Assembly: GCF_038007305.1 (NCBI RefSeq)
Contig: NZ_JBBOWV010000001.1
Coordinates: 2,346,501-2,410,500, forward strand
From: Solibacillus sp. FSL W7-1436
Lineage (GTDB): Bacteria > Bacillota > Bacilli > Bacillales_A > Planococcaceae
Direction: 5' to 3'
Length of the DNA: 64,000 nucleotides
The notes below the pieces were generated by a model, which was not told the DNA's origin, did not search any database, and worked only from the letters and a program-made list of their open reading frames with translations. Every line of letters starts with the position of its first letter. Position 1 is the stretch's first letter. The position numbers were made by a program, and so were the translations under genes. This document shows positions 18,890 through 27,852 of the stretch, one piece after another.

Positions 18890-19158
18890 TAATGAATAGG
18901 ATGCACTTGCATCAGGCTTTGACGGAGACAGTAAATTTAACATTGTGGTTTAGCGATTCGAGGACGGTGAGAGCTCGAACGAAGCAAGTTAAATCGAAAA
19001 TCACTCCTGAGCTAAATGACTGAAATTCGAGTAAGTTATTTCGTAGCACACGACGTTACAGTGTCTAATGAGGCTAATTTTAATTAGCGAATTTAGGGTG
19101 GTACCACGAGACTAATGCTCCTCGTCCCTTTTTTACAGGGATGGAGGGGCTTTTTTGT
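18890..19158 (+). promoter_or_regulatory. Ile T-box riboswitch with terminator
   Basis: The leader carries the T-box core AGGGTGGTACCACGAG (19095-19110), which pairs with the uncharged tRNA acceptor end, and a terminator of GCTCCTCGTCCCT and AGGGATGGAGGGGC followed by six T (19117-19157). An ATC triplet in AAAATCACTCCTGAGC near 18998 is a plausible isoleucine specifier at the base of stem I. Uncharged tRNA-Ile would favour the antiterminator and read-through into ileS. Confidence 0.93.
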
Positions 19159-19235
19159 TGTTTAAAAGTTCCAAAACCCCTATTGGAGCATTAAAAGTAT
19201 GACAATCGATGAAACGCATTCATTTTTGCTGTAAC

Positions 19236-19340
19236 GTTGATTGGAATGGAGGGGAGGATGGAACGAATGCTAAAATCGTCACGTCCTGTGACAACGCATT
19301 CGTAACCAGCATCGTGTTGGCCCCCGGAATGGAAATCAAC
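19236..19340 (-). repeat. Dispersed palindromic element in the ileS leader (copy 1)
   Basis: The segment begins GTTGATTGGAATGGAGGGGA and ends GGAATGGAAATCAAC, so its termini are inverted repeats. Both ends match those of the element at 45737-45883 in opposite orientation (21 of 22 bases at the longer end). The interior differs and holds a hairpin with arms ACGAATGC/GCATTCGT (19263-19303) and an inner GTCAC/GTGAC stem. The terminal heptamer AATCAAC is repeated three times in tandem (19334-19354). It lies between the T-box terminator and the ileS ribosome binding site, so it is transcribed with ileS. No protein is encoded. Confidence 0.7.
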
Positions 19341-19384
19341 AATCAACAATCAACACTCGATAAGATCACTAGGAGGAATTTACA

Positions 19385-22150
19385 ATGGTAGAGTATAAAG
19401 ACACATTATTAATGCCGAAAACCGACTTCCCTATGCGCGGCGGTTTACCAACTAAAGAACCGCAAGTTCAGGCACAATGGGATGAAATGGATATTAACAA
19501 ATTAGTGCTGGAGCGTACAAAAGATCGTCCTCACTATTTACTGCATGATGGACCTCCATATGCAAACGGAGACATCCATATTGGACACGCATTGAACAAA
19601 GTTATCAAAGATATGATTAACCGCCAAAAATCGATGTCAGGTTTCCATGTGCCATATATTCCAGGCTGGGATACACATGGTTTACCAATCGAACAGGCGT
19701 TAACAAATAAAGGTGTTAAGCGTAAAGAAATGTCGGTTGCAGAATTCCGTGAACTATGTGAGAAATACGCTTACGAACAAATCGAAAACCAAAAAGGCCA
19801 ATTCCGTCGTCTAGGTGTACGCGGTGACTGGGAAAATCCGTATATTACATTAAAACCTGAATTCGAAGCACGCCAAATTGAAGTATTCGGGAAAATGGCG
19901 GAAAAGGGCTATATTTATAAAGGCCTAAAACCGGTTTATTGGTCACCGTCTTCTGAGTCAGCATTGGCAGAAGCGGAAATCGAATATAAAGATGTTGAAT
20001 CGTATTCAATTTATGTAGCATTCGGTATTAAAGACAGCAAAGGTGTAGTACCTGCAGATGCTAAATTTGTCATCTGGACAACAACTCCATGGACGATTCC
20101 GGCAAACTTAGGGATTTCGGTTAACCCTGAATTCACATATGTTGTCGTAGAAACAAACGGCAGCAAATATATTGTTGCAAAAGATTTACTGGAAAAACTT
20201 TCAGCGACATTCGGCTGGGAAGATGTTCAGATCGTTCAGGAAGTACAAGGCGAACAGCTTGATATGGTGGTAGCAGAACACCCAATCTACAAGCGTGATT
20301 CATTAGTAATGGTTGGTGACCATGTAACTGCCGATGCCGGTACTGGTTGTGTCCACACAGCACCAGGTCACGGTGAGGACGACTATCAGATCGGTAAACG
20401 CTATGGACTGGACATTTTATCACCAGTAGACAACGGTGGCTGCTATACAAATGAAGCACCTGGTTTTGAAGGATTATTCTATGAAAAAGCAAATCCGGTT
20501 GTCATTGAAAAATTAAAAGAAGAAAATGCTTTATTGAATGTTTCTAAATTTACCCATTCATACCCGCATGACTGGCGTACGAAAAAACCGGTAATTTACC
20601 GTGCAACACCGCAATGGTTCGCATCTGTTGAAATGTTCCGTAGTGAATTGTTGGATGCAGTAACAGCGACAGAATTTACACCAAGCTGGGGCGAGACTCG
20701 TCTTTACAATATGATCCGTGACCGCGGTGACTGGGTAATTTCCCGTCAACGTGCATGGGGTGTACCAATTCCGATTTTCTATGCGGAAGATGAAACACCG
20801 ATCATCACATCTGAAACAATCGCGCATATTTCAAAATTATTCCGCGAACACGGTTCAAATATTTGGTTCCAGCGTGAAGCAAAAGACTTGCTACCAGAAG
20901 GCTTTACACATGAAGGCAGCCCGAACGGCAAGTTTACGAAAGAAAATGACATTATGGACGTATGGTTCGACTCAGGATCTTCTCACCAAGGTGTATTGGC
21001 AGAGCGCGGACTGAAATACCCTGCCGACCTTTACCTTGAAGGTTCTGACCAACACCGTGGATGGTTCAACTCATCATTAATCACATCTGTTGCGATTAAT
21101 GGGCATGCACCATATAAAGGTTTATTAACACATGGCTTCGTATTGGACGGCGAAGGTCGCAAAATGTCTAAATCGCTTGGCAACACGATCGATCCGATTA
21201 AAGTGATGAACCAGTACGGTGCCGACATTATTCGTATGTGGGTAGCATCTGTTGACTATACAGGGGATGTTCGTATTTCAATGGATATGCTGAAGCAAGT
21301 ATCTGAAACATACCGTAAAGTGCGTAATACATTGCGCTTCCTGCACGGAAATGTGACAGACTTCAATGAAACGACTGACCGTGTTGCTTATGAAGAGCTT
21401 CGTGAAATGGATCAGTATATGTACATGCGCTTACAGGATGTTGTAAAAACAATCCGTGAAGCCTATGACCGTTATGACTTCTCAACTGTATACACTACGG
21501 TGAATAACTTTGTAGCAATCGAGCTTTCTTCATTCTACTTGGATATCGCAAAAGATGTTGTCTACATCGAAGGAACTGACAACAAAAACCGTCGTGCAAT
21601 GCAAACGGTTATGTACGATACATTAATGGCATTAGTGAAATTATTAACGCCGATTATTCCGCATACGACAGAAGAGTTATGGGGCTACATCGAATTCGAC
21701 GGCAAGCCGCAATCTGTACAATTAACAGATTTCCCTGAAGTAGTAGAACAAGCAAACTTTGCAGATCTACGTGCGAAATGGGTAAAAGTAATTGCAGTGC
21801 GCAATGAAGTGCTAAAAGCATTGGAAGAAGCGCGTAATGCAAAAACAATCGGTAAATCACTGGAAGCGAAAATCTCGGTTTATGCAGACAGTGAAACAGT
21901 CGAGCTGTTGAATGATGCAAACATCGATTTTGCACAGCTTTCAATCGTATCTCAATTCTTCATCGCGGGCAGCAAGGAAAATGCACCTGCCGAAAGCTTA
22001 GTACTTGATAAAACAGCATTAGTTGTTGAAAAAGCAGACGGTGAAAAATGTGAGCGTTGCTGGACAATTTCAGAAACAGTCGGCGCTAGCGAAAATCATC
22101 CAACATTATGTAAACGTTGTGCGGATGTTGTAGAAAACTATTACGTATAA
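19385..22150 (+). CDS. ileS: Isoleucyl-tRNA synthetase
   Basis: IleS charges tRNA-Ile and edits misactivated valine. The 921-residue class I synthetase shows HIGH at 65-68, KMSKS at about 593-597, the CP1 editing domain ([11 protein letters not shown] and [10 protein letters not shown] segments), the anticodon-binding helical region and a C-terminal zinc site (CERCW and CKRC). It is the bacterial short type with a zinc finger. AGGAGG precedes ATG 19385. Expression is governed by the upstream T-box; the leader between the T-box terminator and the start codon is unusually long (about 225 nt) because a dispersed element lies in it. A terminator follows. Confidence 0.98.
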   Translation: MVEYKDTLLMPKTDFPMRGGLPTKEPQVQAQWDEMDINKLVLERTKDRPHYLLHDGPPYANGDIHIGHALNKVIKDMINRQKSMSGFHVPYIPGWDTHGLPIEQALTNKGVKRKEMSVAEFRELCEKYAYEQIENQKGQFRRLGVRGDWENPYITLKPEFEARQIEVFGKMAEKGYIYKGLKPVYWSPSSESALAEAEIEYKDVESYSIYVAFGIKDSKGVVPADAKFVIWTTTPWTIPANLGISVNPEFTYVVVETNGSKYIVAKDLLEKLSATFGWEDVQIVQEVQGEQLDMVVAEHPIYKRDSLVMVGDHVTADAGTGCVHTAPGHGEDDYQIGKRYGLDILSPVDNGGCYTNEAPGFEGLFYEKANPVVIEKLKEENALLNVSKFTHSYPHDWRTKKPVIYRATPQWFASVEMFRSELLDAVTATEFTPSWGETRLYNMIRDRGDWVISRQRAWGVPIPIFYAEDETPIITSETIAHISKLFREHGSNIWFQREAKDLLPEGFTHEGSPNGKFTKENDIMDVWFDSGSSHQGVLAERGLKYPADLYLEGSDQHRGWFNSSLITSVAINGHAPYKGLLTHGFVLDGEGRKMSKSLGNTIDPIKVMNQYGADIIRMWVASVDYTGDVRISMDMLKQVSETYRKVRNTLRFLHGNVTDFNETTDRVAYEELREMDQYMYMRLQDVVKTIREAYDRYDFSTVYTTVNNFVAIELSSFYLDIAKDVVYIEGTDNKNRRAMQTVMYDTLMALVKLLTPIIPHTTEELWGYIEFDGKPQSVQLTDFPEVVEQANFADLRAKWVKVIAVRNEVLKALEEARNAKTIGKSLEAKISVYADSETVELLNDANIDFAQLSIVSQFFIAGSKENAPAESLVLDKTALVVEKADGEKCERCWTISETVGASENHPTLCKRCADVVENYYV

Positions 22151-22156
22151 AAATTT

Positions 22157-22198
22157 GGAACGCTGTTGCCATTTTGGCAATGGCGTTCCTTTATAGCT
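22157..22198 (+). terminator. Terminator after ileS
   Basis: GGAACGC and GCGTTCC enclose an inner TTGCCA/TGGCAA stem with a tetraloop and are followed by TTTATA. This separates ileS from azlCD. Confidence 0.8.
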
Positions 22199-22241
22199 AC
22201 TTTATTTTTCCGAAAAATAAAATATTTAGGAGTTGTACATT

Positions 22242-22958
22242 TTGGAACAAATCGAACAAAAGTCATTAACTCCTGATACTTTTTTGCAGGGGATAAAAGA
22301 TTGTGTCCCGACATTGCTCGGGTATATTAGCATCGGTCTTGCATTTGGTGTTGTCGGAATTGCATCAGGTATATCGGTATTGGAAGTATTTTTACTGTCG
22401 GTGCTTGTATATGCAGGTTCCGCCCAGTTTATCTTTTGCGGACTGTACTTAGCCGGAGCTCCGGTAACAGCGGTCATTGTTACAATCTTCATCGTCAATT
22501 TACGGCACTTGCTCATGTCTTTGACAATTGCACCGTACTTCACAAAGTATTCGACGCTACGTAATATCGGATTCGGGACATTGCTGACAGACGAGACATT
22601 CGGTGTTTCCGTTGTTGCTGCCGGAAAAGAAGGACGTCTTGGCGGGAAATGGATGGATGGTTTAAATATAACGGCCTATACAAGCTGGATTGCCGCGTGT
22701 ACAGTTGGGGGCATTATCGGGCAATGGATGCCGGATCCGGAAAAATGGGGACTGGACTATGCTTTAGTGGCAATGTTTGTCGCACTGCTTGTTCTGACGC
22801 TTGCGAGCATTCCAAAAGAAAAATTAATGCATTACATAAAACTGATTGGCATTATGATTATCAGCATGTACGGGATGCTTTACTTTATGCCGGGGCATTT
22901 AGCGGTTCTGTTATCAACAATGGTCGTTGCAACGATTGGGGTGGTATTGGAAAAATGA
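22242..22958 (+). CDS. azlC: Branched-chain amino acid exporter subunit AzlC
   Basis: AzlC is the large subunit of the two-component LIV-E exporter family for branched-chain amino acids. The 238-residue polytopic protein has the AzlC signatures PTLLGYISIGLAFGVVG, VYAGSAQFIFCGL, NLRHLLMS and LLTDETFGVS. I chose TTG 22242, 9 bp after TTTAGGAG; an in-frame TTG at 22233 would abut the binding site. Its stop overlaps the azlD start by ATGA, indicating coupled translation. The pair directly follows ileS, consistent with branched-chain amino acid balance, though the ileS terminator makes separate control possible. Confidence 0.9.
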   Translation: MEQIEQKSLTPDTFLQGIKDCVPTLLGYISIGLAFGVVGIASGISVLEVFLLSVLVYAGSAQFIFCGLYLAGAPVTAVIVTIFIVNLRHLLMSLTIAPYFTKYSTLRNIGFGTLLTDETFGVSVVAAGKEGRLGGKWMDGLNITAYTSWIAACTVGGIIGQWMPDPEKWGLDYALVAMFVALLVLTLASIPKEKLMHYIKLIGIMIISMYGMLYFMPGHLAVLLSTMVVATIGVVLEK

Positions 22959-23281
22959 CAACCTCGGTAGCGATGGTATTATTGATTCTCGGCTGTGCTT
23001 TAGTAACGTGGATTCCTAGAATATTGCCGTTTATATTAGTGAAAAATATGAAGATGCCAAAAATGGTCCTGCGATGGCTTGCCTACATACCGGTTTGTAT
23101 ATTGTCCGCCCTCGTTATTGAAGGTTTCTTCGAGAAAGAAGAAGCAATCGTTACGGTTCAATGGCTGAACATAATGGCGTTTATTCCGACACTGTTTGTT
23201 GCTCTACTTACAAAAAGTTTATCGAAAACAGTAATTGCCGGTGTCGTGACAATGGCGGGACTGCGATTATTGTTAGGGTGA
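22955..23281 (+). CDS. azlD: Branched-chain amino acid exporter subunit AzlD
   Basis: AzlD is the small membrane partner of AzlC. The 108-residue product has four hydrophobic segments and the family motif TWIPRILPFILVKN with later LRWLAYIPVCILSALV. ATG 22955 overlaps the azlC stop (ATGA); the frame is open further upstream inside azlC, but that extension is hydrophilic and is only a shadow of azlC. A terminator follows immediately. Confidence 0.9.
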   Translation: MTTSVAMVLLILGCALVTWIPRILPFILVKNMKMPKMVLRWLAYIPVCILSALVIEGFFEKEEAIVTVQWLNIMAFIPTLFVALLTKSLSKTVIAGVVTMAGLRLLLG

Positions 23282-23295
23282 AGGTGAAGGGTTCG

Positions 23296-23336
23296 AGCTT
23301 GTTTAGTTAAATGTGACTAAACAGGCTTTTTCTTTT
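23296..23336 (+). terminator. Terminator after azlD
   Basis: TGTTTAGT and ACTAAACA, extended by AGC/GCT, enclose an eight-base loop and are followed by TTTTCTTTT. Confidence 0.85.
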
Positions 23337-23362
23337 AAGGGGGAATTGGGGAAGCCGCTGCT

Positions 23363-23633
23363 TTTATTAGAAGATGGGGCTTCGGAAGTAGAAACTTTTA
23401 TGCCGAAAGTGGAATCTTTAGGATGAAATGTAGAAAGTTTCGAGTGGAAAGTAGAACAATTCGCATCAAAAGTAGAAGCTGCTGAATTTATTAGAAAATA
23501 AGGGCTCGAAAGTAGAAACTTGTGTGCAGAAAGTGGAATCTTTAGGATGAAATGTAGAAACCTTTACGATGTAAGTAGAATCTTTATCAAGAAAAGTAGA
23601 AACTTTCACCTCAAAATTAGAAGCTGCTGATTT
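23363..23633. repeat. 21-bp tandem repeat array A (GAAAGTAGAAACTTT units)
   Basis: Thirteen consecutive units share a TAGAA core (twice TGGAA) at 23368, 23389, 23410, 23431, 23452, 23473, 23492, 23513, 23534, 23555, 23576, 23597 and 23618. All steps are exactly 21 bp except one of 19. The best consensus is GAAAGTAGAAACTTT plus six variable bases; AAAGT and ACTTT form short inverted arms. Units 2-3 are duplicated as units 8-9 with 32 identical bases (23405-23436 and 23529-23560). Two units (at 23368 and 23492) instead read TTATTAGAA, the unit of array B at 25 kb. It lies between the azlD terminator and lspA, filling an otherwise gene-free 440-bp gap. Frame is broken by stops, so it is not coding. 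Confidence 0.9.
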
Positions 23634-23657
23634 TATTGTCACTTTTTCACGTATTAA

Positions 23658-23680
23658 AAATATCAGATGGTCTGATATTT
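23658..23680. promoter_or_regulatory. Palindrome upstream of lspA
   Basis: Perfect 10-bp arms AAATATCAGA and TCTGATATTT are separated by TGG. A TAAAAT hexamer five bases downstream could be a -10. The palindrome could be a repressor operator or an RNA hairpin; it lacks a T-tract so it is not an intrinsic terminator. The regulator is unknown. Confidence 0.5.
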
Positions 23681-23722
23681 ATGTTAAAATAGGTAAGATA
23701 TATCGTAAACGGAGGATTTGCT

Positions 23723-24199
23723 GTGTATAAATATTACGGAATCGCAATAATTGCAGTCATTTTGGATCAATGGACAAAGTGGCTCATTGTTAAAAATATG
23801 GAATTAGGGGAACGCATCAGTGTATGGGATCCTTGGTTTGGCATCTTATCGCATCGTAACCGTGGTGCGGCATGGGGCATGCTGGAAGGACAAATGTGGT
23901 TGTTCTCACTCGTAACAGTTGCTGTCATTATCGCAATTATTTATTTTAATCATACAGAAGCAAAGGGTAAGCCACTATTTCATGTAAGCTTAATGCTATT
24001 ATTAGGTGGTGCGGTCGGTAACTTTATTGACCGTTTATTCCGAGGAGAAGTAGTTGATTTTGTCGATGTTTTTATACCGGTAATCAATTATCATTTCCCA
24101 ATCTTCAATATCGCAGACGCAGCTTTAACAATTGCTGTTGTAATGCTTTTCATTACGATCATACTAGAAGAAAAAAAGGATAAGAAAAAGGTGAAATAA
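23723..24199 (+). CDS. lspA: Lipoprotein signal peptidase (signal peptidase II)
   Basis: LspA cleaves the signal peptide of diacylglyceryl-modified prolipoproteins in the membrane. The 158-residue protein has four membrane helices and the aspartic protease motifs: DQWTKW near 15, NRGAAWG near 46, [18 protein letters not shown] with catalytic Asp112, and FNIADA with catalytic Asp132. The start is GTG 23723 after CGGAGG. Its TAA shares a base with the rluD ATG. OppA, encoded at 42 kb, is one likely substrate. Confidence 0.96.
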   Translation: MYKYYGIAIIAVILDQWTKWLIVKNMELGERISVWDPWFGILSHRNRGAAWGMLEGQMWLFSLVTVAVIIAIIYFNHTEAKGKPLFHVSLMLLLGGAVGNFIDRLFRGEVVDFVDVFIPVINYHFPIFNIADAALTIAVVMLFITIILEEKKDKKKVK

Positions 24200-25101
24200 T
24201 GACAGTAGTCACATTAACAATAGAAGAATTTGCAGGAGAACGTATCGATAAGGCACTTTCACAAATGGAAGAATCTTGGTCACGTTCGCAAATTAGTAAC
24301 TGGCTGGAGGCAGAACGTATTTTAGTGAACGGTGCAACCGTAAAACCAAAATATAAAGTGAAGCAAGGGGACGTTATTGAAGTAACGATTCCGGAAGTAG
24401 AAGATTTGGAAATCGTTCCAGAAGATTTAAATTTAGAAATCGTTTATGAAGATGCAGACGTATTAGTTGTGAATAAACCGCGTGGAATGGTAGTTCACCC
24501 GGCACCAGGCCATACGTCAGGCACATTAGTAAATGGTTTAATGCATCATTGCAAAGACTTATCAGGCATTAACGGTGTAGCACGTCCAGGTATTGTACAC
24601 CGTATTGATAAGGATACTTCCGGTTTATTAATGGTTGCAAAAAATGATGTTGCTCATGAAAGTCTTGTCAATCAGCTCGTTGAAAAGTCGGTAACACGTA
24701 AGTACACGGCTTTAGTACATGGTCGTATTGCGCATGAAAAAGGGACAATTGATGCACCGATCGGCCGTGACCAGAAAGACCGTCAAAAGCAGGCAATTGT
24801 CGATAAAGGCAAGCATGCAGTTACACATTTCCAGGTAATCGAGCGTTTCGGCGAGTTTACTTTAGTAGAGTGCCGTCTTGAAACAGGCCGTACGCACCAA
24901 ATCCGTGTGCACATGAACTATATCGGTTTCCCGTTAGCAGGCGACCCGAAATACGGTCCAAGAAAAACAATCGATTTCGGTGGCCAAGTATTACATGCAG
25001 GTGTATTAGGATTTATCCACCCTGTAACGAAAGAATATTTAGAGTTTGAATCTCCGCTACCGGAAGACTTCAAGAAATTATTGGAAGAATTACGCGGATA
25101 A
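24199..25101 (+). CDS. rluD: RluD-family 23S rRNA pseudouridine synthase
   Basis: This 300-residue RluA/RluD-type pseudouridine synthase (YlyB in B. subtilis) has an N-terminal S4 RNA-binding domain (about 10-70), the catalytic motif HRIDKDTSGLLMVAK with the nucleophilic aspartate (about 139), and the later GRTHQIRVH motif. The precise uridines modified are not deducible here, although helix 69 positions are typical of RluD. ATG 24199 overlaps the lspA stop by one base, giving a coupled lspA-rluD unit ended by a terminator. Confidence 0.93.
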   Translation: MTVVTLTIEEFAGERIDKALSQMEESWSRSQISNWLEAERILVNGATVKPKYKVKQGDVIEVTIPEVEDLEIVPEDLNLEIVYEDADVLVVNKPRGMVVHPAPGHTSGTLVNGLMHHCKDLSGINGVARPGIVHRIDKDTSGLLMVAKNDVAHESLVNQLVEKSVTRKYTALVHGRIAHEKGTIDAPIGRDQKDRQKQAIVDKGKHAVTHFQVIERFGEFTLVECRLETGRTHQIRVHMNYIGFPLAGDPKYGPRKTIDFGGQVLHAGVLGFIHPVTKEYLEFESPLPEDFKKLLEELRG

Positions 25102-25110
25102 TCGCGTATG

Positions 25111-25140
25111 GCCGTCTCCTTTTGGGGGCGGTTTTTTGTT
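25111..25140 (+). terminator. Terminator after rluD
   Basis: GGCCGTCTCC pairs with GGGGGCGG (with G-U pairs) around TTTT and is followed by six T. Confidence 0.8.
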
Positions 25141-25181
25141 TTCTGAGGTTTTATCGGAATTCCTTTGATCTTTGGGCGCGG

Positions 25182-25603
25182 TTATTAGAAAATATAAGGC
25201 TTTTATTAGAAGCGGGAAGGACTGGAAACAGGAAGTGGTATTATTTTTAAGTGTAGATTGCATTCAGGGGAACCTGGACAGGTTTATTAGAACATTCGAA
25301 GCGGATATTAGAAGAAGTTGCGGTGATATTAGAAGATCCGGAGCTTTTATTAGAAAAGGGGTAGCACTCGGTTCGATATGAGGCATTATTTTCTGCTTGT
25401 CTGCGTATTCAGGTAACCTAAACTGGATTTATTAGAACTTTTTCACGGATATTAGAAAAAGCTCACGACATATTAGCACATTGAGAAGCTTTATTAGAAA
25501 ATCTTGAATACTTATTAGAACAATTAGCCATTATATTAGAAGATCCAACTTTTATTAGAAGATTTCAAAATATATTAGAACATTCAGCACATTTATTAGA
25601 AAA
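25182..25603. repeat. Phased repeat array B (TTATTAGAA units)
   Basis: TAGAA cores, mostly in the context TTATTAGAA or ATATTAGAA, occur at 25186, 25207, 25288, 25309, 25330, 25351, 25433, 25453, 25474 (TAGCA), 25495, 25516, 25537, 25556, 25576 and 25597. Within runs the step is 21 bp, with single steps of 19 and two of 20; the two interruptions are 81 and 82 bp, close to four periods. The 13-mer CTTTTATTAGAAG is shared with array A. The array fills the spacer between the rluD terminator and the pyr promoter. A 69-codon frame across it (25172-25381) reads as heptad repeats only because the DNA period is 21 bp and has no ribosome binding site. Confidence 0.88.
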
Positions 25604-25672
25604 TTCCCGCCCGAAAACGAATTCAAACTATTCTAACATTACCATTCAGTTGTCTGACCTTCAAAAAGTTTA

Positions 25673-25701
25673 TTGACTTATAAAATAATCAAGCCTATAC
25701 T
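25673..25701 (+). promoter_or_regulatory. Sigma-A promoter of the pyr operon
   Basis: TTGACT (25673-25678) and TATACT (25696-25701) are separated by exactly 17 bp. Transcription would begin near 25708, at the base of a hairpin with arms GTGA and CTAC paired to GTAGTCAC (25709-25747). Confidence 0.85.
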
Positions 25702-25708
25702 GACAACA

Positions 25709-25911
25709 GTGAACTACAGAACTTGACGAGAGCAAGCAGGTAGTCACAGCAAATCTAATCAATCTGAATATTGTTCACCTTTAATGGCAGTCCAGAGAGG
25801 CTGAGAAGGGATAATGTGAAGCAACGGAATTTTTGTGCGCAAAAATACCCGTGTGCAGTTTTTCAACATGACTTTTCAAACCCTCTAGAGAACTTTCTAG
25901 AGGGTTTTTTG
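25709..25911 (+). promoter_or_regulatory. PyrR attenuator of pyrR
   Basis: The leader holds the PyrR-binding loop consensus CAGTCCAGAGAGGCTGAGAA (25788-25807) and ends in a strong terminator with arms AAACCCTCTAGA and TCTAGAGGGTTT (25878-25911). With UMP bound, PyrR stabilises the anti-antiterminator and favours termination. A separate 5'-end hairpin (25709-25747) precedes the switch. Confidence 0.92.
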
Positions 25912-25928
25912 TTTGAAACCAACATTGA

Positions 25929-26513
<585 letters not shown>

Positions 26514-26535
26514 GTGAATACAGGGAGAGAACATC

Positions 26536-27834
26536 ATGACGAAAGCAGTATTGGATATTCATGAAAAACCTACAGCAGGGCAGCTGATTACATTTAGTTT
26601 CCAGCACATGTTTGCCATGTTCGGATCAACAATTTTAGTACCAAAATTAGTCGGGTTAAGCCCAGCCATTGCGCTTTTAACAAGCGGAATCGCGACAATT
26701 ATCTTTTTAATCATTACCCAGTTTAAAGTACCGGCATATTTAGGTTCATCGTTCGCCTTCATCTCTCCGATTATCATGGTAGCAGGAATGACGGAAGCAG
26801 GAGTTTCAATCAATCCCGGAAATGCGATGATCGGGGCAATGATGGTCGGGGTTGTATACGCAATTGTTTCATTATTAATTTGGAAAACAGGCTACAAATG
26901 GCTGATGAACATTTTACCGCCAATCGTCGTTGCACCGGTAATCATCGTCATCGGATTGGGGTTATCAGGCACGGCAGTCGATATGGCGATGAATGTGAAC
27001 GAAGAATATAGTGGTCTTCACTTCTCGGCAGCATTGGTAACATTAGCAACGGCGATTATTTTCAACGTATTCTTTAAAAATATTTTAAGCGCAATGCCGA
27101 TTCTTATGGGAATTGTAGTCGGCTATATTTATTCGGTCATCATTGGAATTGTTGACTTCACGGCAGTAAAAAATGCGAAGTTCTTCGCATTGCCGGACTT
27201 TTTAATCCCTGGTGTTCACTATGAGTTCCAGCTGACAGGAGCAATCTTTATCGGAATGGTTCCAATCGTCATAGTAACAATTTCAGAACATATCGGTCAC
27301 CAGCTTGTATTGGGGAAAGTTGTAAACCGCAACTATATTAAAGACCCGGGTCTGCATCGTTCACTGTTGGGTGACGGTCTTGGAACATTTGCTTCAGCAC
27401 TGATCGGTGGTCCGCCAAAAACAACATACGGTGAAAACATCGGAGTACTGGCAATCACACGTGTATATTCAGTGTATGTCATTCTTGGGGCAGCAGTTGT
27501 TGCCGTCGTCGTATCGTTCTCAGGTCAGCTGATGGCACTGATTGAAACAATCCCGACAGCAGTACTTGGCGGTATTTCAATCCTGTTATTCGGGATCATT
27601 GCAGCAAGCGGTTTACGTATGTTAGTGGAAAGTAAAGTGGATTTCGGAAATAACCGTAACATGGTCATTGCATCCGTCATCCTTGTTGTCGGAATTGGCG
27701 GGGCAGCAATGCGCTTTACAGAAACATTTGCGATTGAGGGAATGGCATTAGCATCGATTATCGGTGTCATCTTGAACCTTGTCTTACCTGGTCGTGAAGT
27801 AACAGATAAAGATATTTACGAAACAGAAGAATAA
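26536..27834 (+). CDS. pyrP: Uracil permease
   Basis: PyrP is a uracil transporter of the NCS2 (nucleobase-ascorbate) family. The 432-residue protein has about twelve to fourteen membrane segments and the family motifs QHMFAMFGSTILVP, the half-helix region FIGMVPIVIVTISEHIGHQ and GGPPKTTYGENIG. The site AGGGAGAG precedes ATG 26536. It is cotranscribed with pyrR; the second attenuator follows it, so salvage uptake and biosynthesis can be controlled in steps. Confidence 0.95.
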   Translation: MTKAVLDIHEKPTAGQLITFSFQHMFAMFGSTILVPKLVGLSPAIALLTSGIATIIFLIITQFKVPAYLGSSFAFISPIIMVAGMTEAGVSINPGNAMIGAMMVGVVYAIVSLLIWKTGYKWLMNILPPIVVAPVIIVIGLGLSGTAVDMAMNVNEEYSGLHFSAALVTLATAIIFNVFFKNILSAMPILMGIVVGYIYSVIIGIVDFTAVKNAKFFALPDFLIPGVHYEFQLTGAIFIGMVPIVIVTISEHIGHQLVLGKVVNRNYIKDPGLHRSLLGDGLGTFASALIGGPPKTTYGENIGVLAITRVYSVYVILGAAVVAVVVSFSGQLMALIETIPTAVLGGISILLFGIIAASGLRMLVESKVDFGNNRNMVIASVILVVGIGGAAMRFTETFAIEGMALASIIGVILNLVLPGREVTDKDIYETEE

Positions 27835-27852
27835 AAAATATACCTTTTAAAG

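Noticed and set aside
19209-19391. 60-codon ORF before ileS as a leader peptide
   Set aside because: It spans the palindromic element and runs into the ileS start; no binding site, and T-box control needs no leader peptide.
22649-22954. Longer upstream start for azlD
   Set aside because: The extra 102 codons overlap azlC in another frame and are hydrophilic; ATG 22955 with the ATGA overlap gives a normal AzlD.
25172-25381. 69-codon ORF with heptad-like FIR repeats
   Set aside because: The peptide repeat is produced by the 21-bp DNA repeat; there is no ribosome binding site, and the array continues beyond the stop with 19- and 20-bp steps that break the frame.
23363-25603. Phased repeats as a possible CRISPR array
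   Set aside because: The units are only about 9-15 bp with 21-bp period and no unique 30-bp spacers; no cas genes are present.
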